The notes under the pieces were generated by a model. It worked only from the letters and a program-made list of their open reading frames with translations. It ran no database searches and was not told where the DNA came from. Position numbers and translations under genes: made by a program. Of a stretch of DNA of 41,910 nt, positions 26,791-34,902 are shown piece after piece. The stretch is from the NCBI GenBank assembly GCA_903921785.1, contig CAIXRH010000307.1:1-41910 (forward strand). Reading direction: 5' to 3'. This DNA is from an uncultured Pseudomonadota bacterium (GTDB taxonomy: Bacteria; Myxococcota_A; UBA796; SXON01). Every line of letters begins with the position of its first letter. The stretch's first letter is position 1.

Positions 26791-27980
26791 TGCGCGTCGT
26801 CGTGGTGGGTGGAGGGGGGCGGGAGTCGGCGCTGGTTCGGGCCATCGCCCGCCACGGGCACTCGGTGTGGGCAACCCACGCGAACCCCGCGTTCGCCGGG
26901 CGCGCCCAGGTCATGCCCGGGGACCCCGTCACGGTCGCGCGCACCGTCGCGGCCGAACTCGTGGTGGTCGGCCCGGAAGCGCCGCTGGCCGAAGGGGTCG
27001 TCGACCGGTGCGAAGAGGCGGGGATCGCCGCGTTTGGTCCCTCCGCCGCCGCCGCCCGGCTGGAGACCAGCAAGGTCCACACGAAGAACCTCGCGCTGAA
27101 GTACGACCTGCCCACGGCCACGGCGCACGTCGTCCGCGCGGGGGACGGCTTCGTGGTCGACCAGCCCTGGGTCGTGAAGCTCGATGGCCTCGCCGCCGGC
27201 AAGGGGGTGTGGGTGTGCGACACCGCCGCCGAAGCCCGTGAAGCGCTCGCCGCGGCGTTCGCCGCCCGACCCGACGCCGAGGTGCTCCTCGAAGAGCGCC
27301 TCATCGGCCCGGAGCTCAGCGTCCTCGGGCTCTGCGACGGCGAGCGGGTCGTGCCCCTCCCCGCCGCTCGCGACCACAAACGTCGCTTCGACGGCGATCT
27401 CGGCCCCAACACCGGGGGCATGGGCGCGATCGCCCCCGTTCCGGTGACGCCCGGCATGCTCGCCGGCTGCCACGACGTGCTCCGCCGCGCCGTCACGGCG
27501 ATGGCCGCAGAGGGCACCCCGTTCCGCGGCGTGCTGTACGGCGGGTTCATGCTCACGGCCTCGGGACCCAAGCTCCTTGAGTTCAACGTCCGCTTCGGCG
27601 ACCCGGAGTGTCAGGCGATCATGGCGCTGTTCGACGAAGACCCCGTCCCGTGGCTCCTGGGCGCCGCAAAGCGCCGACTCCCCGACGGCTCGCCGCGTTT
27701 CAAGGACGCCGCCGCCTGTTGCGTGGTCGTGAGCGCCAAAGACTACCCCGAGGGCCGCGCGAACACCCCGATCCTCCGGCTCCCGGCCGACGCAGCGGAC
27801 CTTTTGGTCGATCAGGCCGGCACCGCGCTCCACAACGGCGAGCTCTGGGCCACGGGGGGCCGGGTGCTCTCGGTCACCGGGCTCGGGGCGACCCCCGCCG
27901 ACGCCCGCGCCCGCGCCTACCGCGGCCTGAACGAGGTGGAATTCGCCGGGGCGGCCTGGCGCATGGACATCGGCCGGTGA
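26790..27980 (+). CDS. purD: Phosphoribosylamine-glycine ligase (GARS)
   Basis: ATP-grasp enzyme joining glycine to phosphoribosylamine, the second step of purine synthesis. The N-terminal domain opens with MRVVVVGGGGRESALVRAI and has VVVGPEAPLAEGVVD. The ATP-grasp region has TSKVHTKNLALKYDLPTA, WVVKLDGLAAGKGVWV, ARDHKRRFDGDLGPNTGGMGA, GVLYGGFML and LLEFNVRFGDPECQAI. The 396 residues are slightly short of the usual 420-430, with the shortfall spread over loops. The ATG overlaps the preceding stop (TGATG), and its own stop overlaps the next GTG (GTGA), so translation is coupled across three genes. Confidence 0.97.
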   Translation: MRVVVVGGGGRESALVRAIARHGHSVWATHANPAFAGRAQVMPGDPVTVARTVAAELVVVGPEAPLAEGVVDRCEEAGIAAFGPSAAAARLETSKVHTKNLALKYDLPTATAHVVRAGDGFVVDQPWVVKLDGLAAGKGVWVCDTAAEAREALAAAFAARPDAEVLLEERLIGPELSVLGLCDGERVVPLPAARDHKRRFDGDLGPNTGGMGAIAPVPVTPGMLAGCHDVLRRAVTAMAAEGTPFRGVLYGGFMLTASGPKLLEFNVRFGDPECQAIMALFDEDPVPWLLGAAKRRLPDGSPRFKDAAACCVVVSAKDYPEGRANTPILRLPADAADLLVDQAGTALHNGELWATGGRVLSVTGLGATPADARARAYRGLNEVEFAGAAWRMDIGR

Positions 27981-28690
27981 CCCGAGGCGAGCTGGAGCGG
28001 TGTTTCGGACGGCTCACCGAAGAGGACGCCGCGCCCGGCCTACGCATCTTCCAGCCCGCGCGCGGCCATCGCTACGGCGTCGAGGTCTACGCGCTCGCCG
28101 GCTTCGCCCTCGGCCTCGGCGCGCCCACGCCCGTTCCCCGCGCGCGCACCGCCGTCGAGCTCGGCTGTGGCAGCGGTGTGGTGAGCCTGCTCCTCGCGCG
28201 GCAGGGGCTCTCGATGCGGGCCTGGGACCGGGACCCCGGCTGGGTGGAGCTCGCCCGGGCCAGCCTCGCCCGCTCCCCCGGCGCCCGCGGCGGCGCCCGA
28301 TTCTCCGTCCGCGACGTGCGCGAGGCCCAGCGCGCCGTCCCCGCCGACGTGGTGGTCACCAACCCCCCGTGGTTCGATCCCGCCACCGGTCCCCTGGCCG
28401 AAGACCCGCGCCGCGCTGCCGCCCGCAGCATGCTCCACGGCACGGTCCAGGACTTCGTGGAGATCGGCCTGCGCCTCGCCCCCCGAGTCTGCGTGGTCAC
28501 CCGGGCGGAGCGCCTCGCCGAGCTAAGGCTCGACGGCGCCTACGTCGCTCGGCGTGCGTGGCTGCCGGGGGGGAAGGTGGGGCTGGTGGAGCTGCGCCGG
28601 GGTGCCGGGGAGACGGTGGAGGAGCCGCTGGACGCCGAGGCGATCACCGCCGCGTTGCGGCAGCCCTGGCGGGCGGCGCGGCCGGGGTAA
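27977..28690 (+). CDS. TrmN6-like N6-adenine methyltransferase
   Basis: A 237-residue Rossmann methyltransferase. Motif I is VELGCGSGVVSLLLAR and motif IV is VVTNPPWFDP. The NPPW/Y signature marks amino-group (N6-adenine or N5-glutamine) methyltransferases. The N-terminal region LRIFQPARGHRYGVEVYALAGFA matches the Q.xxGhRysxDavLLA pattern of tRNA1(Val) A37 methyltransferase (TrmN6/YfiC), so a tRNA substrate is likely. GTG 27977 overlaps the purD stop by 4 nt. The TAA stop (28688-28690) is formed by the end of the dispersed repeat copy that begins there, so the original C-terminus may have been trimmed or altered. Confidence 0.8.
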   Translation: MTRGELERCFGRLTEEDAAPGLRIFQPARGHRYGVEVYALAGFALGLGAPTPVPRARTAVELGCGSGVVSLLLARQGLSMRAWDRDPGWVELARASLARSPGARGGARFSVRDVREAQRAVPADVVVTNPPWFDPATGPLAEDPRRAAARSMLHGTVQDFVEIGLRLAPRVCVVTRAERLAELRLDGAYVARRAWLPGGKVGLVELRRGAGETVEEPLDAEAITAALRQPWRAARPG

Positions 28691-28861
28691 TACGGCTTCG
28701 CCCTGATGGAGCTCGCTCGCACGCCGCAGCCGACGCCGAGCGAGCCCGTGCAGCAAACAACAGCGGGCTTCCCGGCATCGCGTGAAAACGCCGAGGCAAC
28801 CGTGGCGCAACTCGCGACGCCACGAATCCCCCCCAGCGCCGCGTCCTCGCCGGGCGAGCGG
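28689..28861 (-). repeat. Dispersed intergenic repeat, uninterrupted copy A
   Basis: Reading the minus strand from 28861 to 28689 gives CCGCTCGCCCGGCGAGGACG ... ending CATCAGGGCGAAGCCGTATT. Both halves recur in the same order at 38871-38948 and 39202-39300 on the plus strand, at roughly 75-85 percent identity by eye. A 9-bp inverted pair (GCTCGCTCG 28711-28719 with CGAGCGAGC 28737-28745, 17-nt loop) lies in the right half. It fills the gap between two convergent genes. No terminal inverted repeats or ORF with recognisable function were found. Confidence 0.75.
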
Positions 28862-28884
28862 CGATCACGGCCGCCCGGGGTGAA

Positions 28885-30201
28885 CTACCGAAACGGCCGG
28901 GTCAGGTTCCCATCCTTCCGCCCGTCCGCGTGTTTGTAGACGTAGTCGTAGACGTCGTCTTCCCGCACCACGACCTCATCCCCCGGCTGCAGCCCGACCA
29001 CCCCGTTCGGTGCGGTCACCAGCGGACCCGAGAGCTCGCCACCCGACCAGCGCGCCACCTCGATCCAGAGGTATTCCTGCCCCCCCGTGCCGGTGGTGAA
29101 CGGCGCGGAGATCGCGAAGTGGTCGCCGCCGGGGAGCCCCGCCGCCCAGGCGGCCTCGTAGGTCACCAACGAAGCACGCACTTGTGCGCGCGCCTCGGCG
29201 AGCGAACGCGGCGCAGGGCCGGTCGAAGGCGCGGGCACGACCGCCGGGACCGAAGCGGGCCCCGCGAGGGGCGGCCGGAGTGTTTCGGGGGCCGGAGCGC
29301 CCGGTGTCAGCGGCTGCGCACCGTCCGGCCGCGCGGGAGCGGCGACAGGGACGTCCGGTTGCGCCGGCACGGGCGCTTCGGCGGCCACGAGCGGGCCGTC
29401 GTCCACCGTGACCTCCCCCGCGAAGCGCACACGGAGCAGGCCGTCCTGGGGATCGTCCTCCCGGGGCGTCGCCACGCTCAGCTTCGCCACGCCGCGCGCC
29501 GTGTCCGTGTTCACCGTCACCTCCGGGGCGACCTCCGGGAGCGGGTGAAGGGTCTCCGCGATGGCATCGAGGGCCCAGGCCACGTCGCCTGCGGCGTCGG
29601 GGGCCACGTCTTCCACGACCAGATCGAAGTCGCCATAGCGGCGGAGCCCGCGGGTCACCAGACGGAGCCGGACCTCGTCGTCCTCGCTCATCGGCTCACG
29701 ATCGACCACGAACCACGACTGGACGGAGCCGCGGGGGTCCCGCGCCGCCCAGGCGTCGGCGCCGAAGAGCATCTGGGTGTCGAGGTCCTCCACCCACCCG
29801 CCCGTGGATGCGGCGACGGACGCGAAGGCCGCGTGCGCCGTGGCAAAGGTCTCAAACGCCTGCTCCCGCGGCCCCGCGAACCAGGCGAGCACGACCTCCT
29901 TTGAGGCGGAGAGCGCCGCGGGGTCCTGCACGCCCTCGCCGAACTCGTCGACGAAGTCCGGGTCGGGAATCCCAAACTCTTCGCCCGCGATGCCCATGAT
30001 GCGCGCGGGCTCAGGAGCGTGCTCGGAGAACTCGTCGGTGGCAGGGATGGGGGCGAGCGCCGTGTCGAGCGCGTCGAGCACCTCTTCCCCGCAGGTGGGG
30101 TTGCAGTACAACGCGAGGGCGAACCTCGCGTCCGGCACGATGGGGAGCGCGCCGGGAGCGGGGTCGGCGGCGAAGGAGACGGCGGCGAGGAGGGTGAGCA
30201 T
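28885..30201 (-). CDS. Secreted DUF2314-domain protein
   Basis: Exported protein of unknown role, 438 residues. A signal peptide (MLTLLAAVSFAADPA) precedes a domain of about 220 residues with a Cys pair (YCNPTCGEE) that I do not recognise. A Pro/Ala-rich linker (about 275-340) follows. The C-terminal 100 residues match the DUF2314 pattern: HFAISAPFTTGTGGQEYLWIEVARW, GPLVTAPNGVVGLQPGDEVVVREDDVYDYVYKHADGRKDGN, with the closing D-x-x-Y ... DG...GN signature. DUF2314 proteins are widespread in bacteria but uncharacterised. It is divergent from the next gene with 62 bp between starts. Confidence 0.7.
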   Translation of the reverse strand: MLTLLAAVSFAADPAPGALPIVPDARFALALYCNPTCGEEVLDALDTALAPIPATDEFSEHAPEPARIMGIAGEEFGIPDPDFVDEFGEGVQDPAALSASKEVVLAWFAGPREQAFETFATAHAAFASVAASTGGWVEDLDTQMLFGADAWAARDPRGSVQSWFVVDREPMSEDDEVRLRLVTRGLRRYGDFDLVVEDVAPDAAGDVAWALDAIAETLHPLPEVAPEVTVNTDTARGVAKLSVATPREDDPQDGLLRVRFAGEVTVDDGPLVAAEAPVPAQPDVPVAAPARPDGAQPLTPGAPAPETLRPPLAGPASVPAVVPAPSTGPAPRSLAEARAQVRASLVTYEAAWAAGLPGGDHFAISAPFTTGTGGQEYLWIEVARWSGGELSGPLVTAPNGVVGLQPGDEVVVREDDVYDYVYKHADGRKDGNLTRPFR

Positions 30202-30263
30202 GGTGGGGTGCCGGGTTGGACACCTATTCCGGGAGGAAGCGTCCGGCGTGATACGTCCGCGCC

Positions 30264-31145
30264 GTGGGCCAGGTGCCGGAGCTTCCGTCGGAGGTGCTCG
30301 ATCGCCTCGCGGGGTGCGAGGCGGTGAGGCTACAGGTGGGGCTGCTCGGCTCCAACGCTCCGGTACGTGCGGTGGCGGTGCCGGTGCGCGGGCAGCTCTT
30401 CGTGCTCTTCCGCCCCACCGCTGCGGCCCGCGCGCAGATGGAGACCACGACCGTCGCGTCGATCATGGCCGAGGCCGACGACGGGACATGGAGCCTCTTG
30501 AGCCGGGGCCGGCTCCTCCACGGGCGAACGGCGCAGGCCGACAGCCGGCGCAACGAGCTGGCCCACTGGGTGCCCGACGACCAACCTGCCGCGTGGATCG
30601 CGGGGCGGTTCTATGCCGAGCACCTCGACTACCAGCGAGAGACCCCCACTGGCCGCACCCGCGCCAGCGGCCCGCTCCCCGGCGTCGCCCCCTTCGTTCC
30701 GTGGCGCTACTACCGGGACCTCGCGTTCGACCCCTTCCAGCTCTGGTTCCTGGTGTCGGGGGTGCTGATCGCGGGGGGGATCTTGTGGATGGACGCGGAG
30801 GACGCAGGCACGCCGCTGGTGCTCGTGCTCGCGCTCCTCGCCGCCATGCTCCCCGTGATGGCCGGACGCGTGCTCCTCGCGCCCATGGATCTTGAACGAT
30901 GGCGCGCCGGGAAAGAGAACGACGATTCGCTGGGGCTGCTCGCGGAGGCCCGCCTCTCCCCTGCGGAATACCACAAGGACGGCCTGAAGCTCACCGCCGC
31001 GGCGGCCGTGGCATGGGCCGGGCTGGCGCTCATCGCCGGGGGCGCGGTCACGGCTCTGGTATCCTTGCTCAGCGGCGCGCCGGTCCTGCTCCTCGGCATG
31101 GCCGTCCGTCGTCGGTTCGGGGGAGCGAAGGAGGATCGAGGATGA
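30264..31145 (+). CDS. Unknown four-helix membrane protein
   Basis: A 293-residue protein without an assigned family. Residues 1-125 are soluble and contain VRAVAVPVRGQLFVLFRPTAAARAQMETTTVAS and GRLLHGRTAQADSRRNELAHWVP, which faintly recall the split-barrel fold of pyridoxamine-phosphate-oxidase-like proteins; this is a weak impression only. Four hydrophobic helices follow: LWFLVSGVLIAGGILWM, PLVLVLALLAAMLPVMAGRVLL, AAAAVAWAGLALIAGGAVTALV and LLSGAPVLLLGMAV. The GTG start has no Shine-Dalgarno. The stop overlaps the next ATG (ATGA at 31142-31145), so the two genes probably work together. Confidence 0.7.
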   Translation: MGQVPELPSEVLDRLAGCEAVRLQVGLLGSNAPVRAVAVPVRGQLFVLFRPTAAARAQMETTTVASIMAEADDGTWSLLSRGRLLHGRTAQADSRRNELAHWVPDDQPAAWIAGRFYAEHLDYQRETPTGRTRASGPLPGVAPFVPWRYYRDLAFDPFQLWFLVSGVLIAGGILWMDAEDAGTPLVLVLALLAAMLPVMAGRVLLAPMDLERWRAGKENDDSLGLLAEARLSPAEYHKDGLKLTAAAAVAWAGLALIAGGAVTALVSLLSGAPVLLLGMAVRRRFGGAKEDRG

Positions 31146-32152
31146 ACGTCTGTCTGCGAGGATCGAGCCCGGCCACGATGGTGGCGGGGATTTTGCTGCT
31201 CTCGCGGGCGCGCACCTTCGGCCAGCGCATCCGGGTGGACATTCTCGGCGACCCTTCCGAGATCGGCATCGTCACCGGGCCCGCGGTGCTCCACTCCGCC
31301 CCGCTGGCCTCGTGCGGCGTCGGTCGTGAGCTGGGCAGCGGCGCGTTGGTGGTGGTTCCGGGTCCGAGCGCCGCGCCGCTGGCGGTGAGCCTCACCCCGG
31401 ATGGCCGCGGGGGGTGGTTCGAGGTGGCCCGGGAGGGGGACGGCGAACACCCGGCCACCCGCGCGCTGCTCGCGCTGCTCCGCGAGCCCCCGGCCGGCCT
31501 CGCGCCGCTGGCCGCGCAGGTCACCACCGGGTTCGCCGCGCTGGGGGTCGCCCTGGAGCCCGCGGTGCTCGACCTGCTGTTCGGCGCCCCGGTCGCGCCG
31601 CTCGCGCGGTTGGCGGTGGCGCTGCGCGCCGGGCGAACGCTCACCGGACAGCGGGGCGCCCCCGTCACGGCGGCCCTGATCGGACCACTCGCCGAGGGCA
31701 TCGACGCGGTGGACGCCGAGGCCACCCTCGGGCGCCTCCAGCCCGACCTCGCGGCCCCCCTCGCGGCGCTTCGGGCCCACGCGGGACGGCTCAAGTCCGA
31801 CGGCTCGCCCGCGCTCGCCCTCTCGATCGACGAGCTGCTCACCCACTTCGGACTCCTCCCCGTCGGCGGAATCCTCCCCCCGCTCGACCCGGCGACGGAC
31901 GCGGTCGCCGTCGGCCTCGCCCGGGCGATCAGCGCGACCAGCGGCCGCGATCAGGCGCAGGTCGCGCTGCTGGACACCTACCGGTTCCTCGGGGGGGGCT
32001 TCGTCGCCAAGAGCGACTGGGTCGTGGACCTTCCGGCGGACGCCCCGCCGACCGAGCGCCTCGCCCGATGGCGCTGGTTCTGCACCCAGGTGAGCGAAGC
32101 GGCCGCCCGCGTGGACCGCATCTGGCGCGACCTCGTCGACCCCCCGATGTGA
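31142..32152 (+). CDS. Unknown Ala/Leu-rich soluble protein
   Basis: A 336-residue protein, coupled by a 4-nt overlap to the membrane protein before it. There is no signal peptide, membrane helix or catalytic motif that I can name. The start (MNVCLRGSSPATMVAGILLLSRARTFGQRIRVDILGDP) looks like a beta-alpha-beta Rossmann-type unit; the rest is helical. A conserved-looking segment TYRFLGGGFVAKSDWVVDLP lies near the C-terminus. Codon use is uniform with its neighbours, so it is a real gene. Function is unknown. Confidence 0.7.
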   Translation: MNVCLRGSSPATMVAGILLLSRARTFGQRIRVDILGDPSEIGIVTGPAVLHSAPLASCGVGRELGSGALVVVPGPSAAPLAVSLTPDGRGGWFEVAREGDGEHPATRALLALLREPPAGLAPLAAQVTTGFAALGVALEPAVLDLLFGAPVAPLARLAVALRAGRTLTGQRGAPVTAALIGPLAEGIDAVDAEATLGRLQPDLAAPLAALRAHAGRLKSDGSPALALSIDELLTHFGLLPVGGILPPLDPATDAVAVGLARAISATSGRDQAQVALLDTYRFLGGGFVAKSDWVVDLPADAPPTERLARWRWFCTQVSEAAARVDRIWRDLVDPPM

Positions 32153-32183
32153 AGGTCGGCGCGGCCCCGCGGTCGCGCCGCCC

Positions 32184-32189
32184 TTGACA
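32184..32189 (+). promoter_or_regulatory. Consensus -35 box upstream of the Tpt1-NUDIX gene
   Basis: TTGACA is a perfect -35, rare in such GC-rich DNA. Seventeen bases on is CACTCT (32207-32212), a poor -10. The box lies 31 nt after the previous stop and 49 nt before the chosen start. Confidence 0.4.
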
Positions 32190-32225
32190 CGAGCCGGTTC
32201 GACAGGCACTCTTCGATCATTGGCG

Positions 32226-32232
32226 AAAGGAG
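32226..32232 (+). promoter_or_regulatory. Ribosome binding site fixing a TTG start
   Basis: AAAGGAG ends 6 nt before TTG 32239. This strong Shine-Dalgarno is the reason for accepting a TTG start; the domain similarity begins 8 codons later. Confidence 0.6.
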
Positions 32233-32238
32233 TCCCGG

Positions 32239-33267
32239 TTGGCGGGCCTCGATCTCATCCGACTCAGCAAGACGATCCACTACCTGCTCCGCCATCCGGC
32301 CCCCACGGGCCTGGTCGCGGACGCGGAGGGCTGGTTCGTGCTCGACGAAGTGGCCCGCGTGGTCGGGCGCACGATCCGCCGTCCGGTGGCGCTGGACGAC
32401 ATCGACGGAGCTACGCGCTGCCTCATCGGCGGACGGATGGAGATCGAAGAGGGCCGGATCCGGGTGGTGCTCGGCGGGCCGTCCGAGCGATACGGCGGTC
32501 CGGACCTGCTCTTCCACGCGGCGCCGCGCGGGCGGCTCTCGGTGTACGAGCGGGAAGGCCGCGTCTCCGCCCCCACGGACGCGGGGATCCACCTCTCGCG
32601 CCAGGAGTCGAGCGCGTGGCGGGTGGCGCACCGCACGTTCGTGGACCCGGTGGTGCTGGTGATCGACGCGGCACGCGCCCGTCGGGACGGCGTGAGCTTC
32701 GCGCGCGCGCGCGCCGGGTTGTACCTCGCCTCGGCCATTCCGCTCCGACACGTGCTCAACCTCCGCGAAGGCTACTCGGAGCAGGCGAGCGCCGGCGGCT
32801 TCGTGGTGGACTGGTCCTCCGGGGTGCCGCGGGTGGCGCTCATCCGGGTCGCGCGCCGCCACGGGATGACGTGGGAGGTCGCGAAGGGAAAGCTGGAGTA
32901 TGGCGAGCCGCCCGCCGTCGCGGCGGTGCGGGAGGTCCGCGAGGAGATGGGCGTGGACGTGCCGGTCGGCCAGATCCGGAGCCTGGGGAGCGTGCGCTAC
33001 GGGTTCTACACCCGCGAGGGCACCCCGCGGCTGAAGACGATCTACCTCTTCCTCATCGAGCTGGCCGAGCCCTTCTCGGCGTTCAAGCCACTGTCTGAGG
33101 AGGGGATCGAGGAGGTGCGCTGGTTCGCGCTCACCGAAGCGCTCGCGGTGCTCTCCCACCCGAGCCTCCGCACCACCCTCGGCCGCCTGGTGACGGCCCT
33201 GGACGAACGCGCCGACGAGCTCGGGCTCCCGCGCACCGATGTGCGGGTGCAAGGCGAAGAAGGATGA
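32239..33267 (+). CDS. Fusion: Tpt1/KptA RNA 2'-phosphotransferase domain + NUDIX hydrolase domain
   Basis: Residues 1-175 align with KptA/Tpt1, the NAD-dependent enzyme that removes an RNA 2'-phosphate and makes ADP-ribose cyclic phosphate. RLSKTIHYLLRHP carries Arg18-His19, GRIRV carries Arg75, and VAHR carries Arg132, so the family's Arg-His-Arg-Arg set looks retained. LLFHAAP replaces LYHGT, and GGP replaces the usual GHS after IRA, so this is a divergent member. Residues 185-342 are a NUDIX hydrolase with a complete box: G217-x5-E223-x7-R231E-x-x-E235E-x-G238. One chain thus joins an ADP-ribose-transferring domain to a fold whose members often cleave ADP-ribose or NAD derivatives. The stop overlaps the next ATG by 4 nt. 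Confidence 0.85.
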   Translation: MAGLDLIRLSKTIHYLLRHPAPTGLVADAEGWFVLDEVARVVGRTIRRPVALDDIDGATRCLIGGRMEIEEGRIRVVLGGPSERYGGPDLLFHAAPRGRLSVYEREGRVSAPTDAGIHLSRQESSAWRVAHRTFVDPVVLVIDAARARRDGVSFARARAGLYLASAIPLRHVLNLREGYSEQASAGGFVVDWSSGVPRVALIRVARRHGMTWEVAKGKLEYGEPPAVAAVREVREEMGVDVPVGQIRSLGSVRYGFYTREGTPRLKTIYLFLIELAEPFSAFKPLSEEGIEEVRWFALTEALAVLSHPSLRTTLGRLVTALDERADELGLPRTDVRVQGEEG

Positions 33268-33842
33268 GCCAGCTCGACTTCTATTTCGACTTCGCCAGTC
33301 CCTTCGCCTACCTCGCGGCCACCCAGGTCGGCGCGCTCGCGCGCCGCACCGACGCCGAGCTCACGCTCCGGCCGCTGCTCCTGGGCGGGCTCTTTCGCGA
33401 GGTCGGCCAGGTGGATGTGCCGATCGCCGCGATGTCCGAGGTGAAGCGGCAGTACACCCTGCGCGACCTGCAGCGGTGGGCGACATGGTGGGGCGTGCCG
33501 CTGGCGTGGCCGGAGGCGTTCCCGATCCGCACGGTGCTCCCGCTGCGGCTGTTCCTCCTGGAGCCCACGCTGCCGCGGATGGAGCGCCTCTTCCGCGCGG
33601 CGTGGGCCGAGGGCCGGGACATCGGCGAGCCGCGGGTGCTGCTCGACCTCGGCTTCACCGCGGCCGAACTGGAGGCGGCGCCGAGCCAGCGCGCCCCCCT
33701 GCTGGCGGCCACGAACGCCGCGCGCGACCGGGGCGTCTTCGGAGTCCCGACCTTCGTCATCGACGGCGAGACGTTGATCTGGGGGCAGGACCGGCTCGAG
33801 ATGGTGGAGCGCGCGCTGCGCGGCGAGCCGCTCGGCGGGTAG
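33264..33842 (+). CDS. 2-hydroxychromene-2-carboxylate isomerase / DsbA-like thioredoxin-fold protein
   Basis: A 192-residue cytosolic protein of the DsbA superfamily, HCCA isomerase/GST-kappa branch, which uses glutathione as cofactor. The N-terminus LDFYFDFASPFAYLA has Ser in place of the CxxC Cys, the mark of this branch. A helical insertion follows (RQYTLRDLQRWATWWGVPLAWP), and the thioredoxin fold closes with GVFGVPTFVIDGETLIWGQDRLEMV, including the cis-Pro. Characterised members isomerise a naphthalene-degradation intermediate, but many relatives have other or unknown roles, and no other degradation gene is nearby. It is coupled to the Tpt1-NUDIX gene by a 4-nt overlap. Confidence 0.88.
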   Translation: MSQLDFYFDFASPFAYLAATQVGALARRTDAELTLRPLLLGGLFREVGQVDVPIAAMSEVKRQYTLRDLQRWATWWGVPLAWPEAFPIRTVLPLRLFLLEPTLPRMERLFRAAWAEGRDIGEPRVLLDLGFTAAELEAAPSQRAPLLAATNAARDRGVFGVPTFVIDGETLIWGQDRLEMVERALRGEPLGG

Positions 33843-33872
33843 CACCGGCCCCTGGCGAGGGCGCGGGCCGAC

Positions 33873-33927
33873 GCTGGTTTTGGCTCGCGACGGTGGAGGA
33901 GGGCCGGGAGGGCAGGGCAAAACCAGC
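33873..33927. repeat. Long-loop inverted repeat between convergent genes
   Basis: GCTGGTTTTG (33873-33882) and CAAAACCAGC (33918-33927) form a perfect 10-bp stem around a 35-nt G-rich loop. It lies in the 136-bp gap between two converging stop codons, so it could act at the 3' end of either transcript. No T-tract follows the stem. Confidence 0.45.
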
Positions 33928-33978
33928 CCTTCGAGCCCAAGGTTACGCCCATTCCAAGCTGAGTGTGGTGCGCTCGCG

Positions 33979-34902
33979 CTACCCCGCGAGACGGAGCTGG
34001 CCGGCGCGGAGCAGGTCGCGACGGGTGGCGTCGATGTCCTGCCAGATGACGCTCGCGGAGCTGTTGACCACCGCGACACCGCGGAGGATGCTGGCGACGC
34101 GGGAAGCGACCTCGCGCTCACGCGCGGCCGGGAAACGCCCGACAAACGCCATCACTGCGTCGGACGCGTCGCCCACGGGGAGCCCCGCGAAGAGGTGGAG
34201 TCCCTCCTCGGCGGCACGGAGCACGGCGTCGGCGTCCTCGGGGGTCGGCATGTCGGAGACGGCGATGGCGTCGGCGTCCTGGCGCATGGCGCCGCTGAGC
34301 CCCTCGTGGAACGTGTACACGTCCGTGCCGACCTCGCGCTGGCTGATCGCCGCCCGGGCGTCCCGGTGGAGCCAGTCGACCGGGTCCTCGATGCTCACCA
34401 GCCGGCCCCAGTGGTTCTCGTTGAACTGCCGGATGATGGCTGCGATGACGCCACGACGGTGCCGTCCGCCACCCACCAGGAACAGCCCGGGAGGCCCCTC
34501 GAGCGCGGTGACGACCGGGTCCAGACCGGGGTAGTCGCCCAGCGTCGGCGCGTCCGAGCAGACCTTGTGGAGCACCAACTCGAAGGTGCCGCGCTGCCGC
34601 GCGACCTGGGCGCGGAAGCGGCCGAGCCCGGGGACTGCGAACGCCACGCGCGCGTCACGCACCGACGCGAACGGCTCCGGCTCGCCCGCGAGCTCCATGA
34701 CCCCCCGCGCGAACCCGAACGTCGTCTCCGCCGAGAGCCGCTCATGCGGCATGGGGATCAGCGCCCCATCGATCCGGACCTGCGGGCGGCCCGGGACCTT
34801 CAGGTGGAGGTCCGTGGCTCCGGCCTGCGCCATCTCCTCGATGAGCTGGATGAGGCCGCGAGCGTCGGGGGTGGGCGCGACCGGACGTGGGGGGGTGCGC
34901 AT
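33979..34902 (-). CDS. PilT-like protein with degenerate ATPase site
   Basis: Aligns along its length with the type IV pilus retraction ATPase PilT: an N-terminal PAS-like domain (LIEEMAQAGATDLHLKVPGRPQVRIDGAL), SIEDPVDWLH, AAISQREVGTDVYTFHEGLSGAMRQDADAI and a C-terminal region. The catalytic parts are changed. Walker A, normally GPTGSGKST, reads GGGRHRRG (144-151) with no Lys or Ser/Thr. The Walker B end VGEMRD reads VSDMPT, and the His-box TLHTSSA reads GLPVGDAS. It should not hydrolyse ATP, but could join or modulate PilT hexamers. The 307 residues are shorter than the usual 340-370. The promoter side faces the histidine phosphatase gene. No other pilus gene is in the window. Confidence 0.85.
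   Translation of the reverse strand: MRTPPRPVAPTPDARGLIQLIEEMAQAGATDLHLKVPGRPQVRIDGALIPMPHERLSAETTFGFARGVMELAGEPEPFASVRDARVAFAVPGLGRFRAQVARQRGTFELVLHKVCSDAPTLGDYPGLDPVVTALEGPPGLFLVGGGRHRRGVIAAIIRQFNENHWGRLVSIEDPVDWLHRDARAAISQREVGTDVYTFHEGLSGAMRQDADAIAVSDMPTPEDADAVLRAAEEGLHLFAGLPVGDASDAVMAFVGRFPAAREREVASRVASILRGVAVVNSSASVIWQDIDATRRDLLRAGQLRLAG

Noticed and set aside
32195-32215. tRNA-like T-arm (GGTTCGAC)
   Set aside because: No matching acceptor, anticodon or D arms can be folded around it; no other tRNA candidate was found.
33873-33927. Rho-independent terminator
   Set aside because: The stem is good but the loop is 35 nt and no T-tract follows on either strand. The same lack of T-tracts applies to the hairpins at 8598, 18687, 18761 and 39550.
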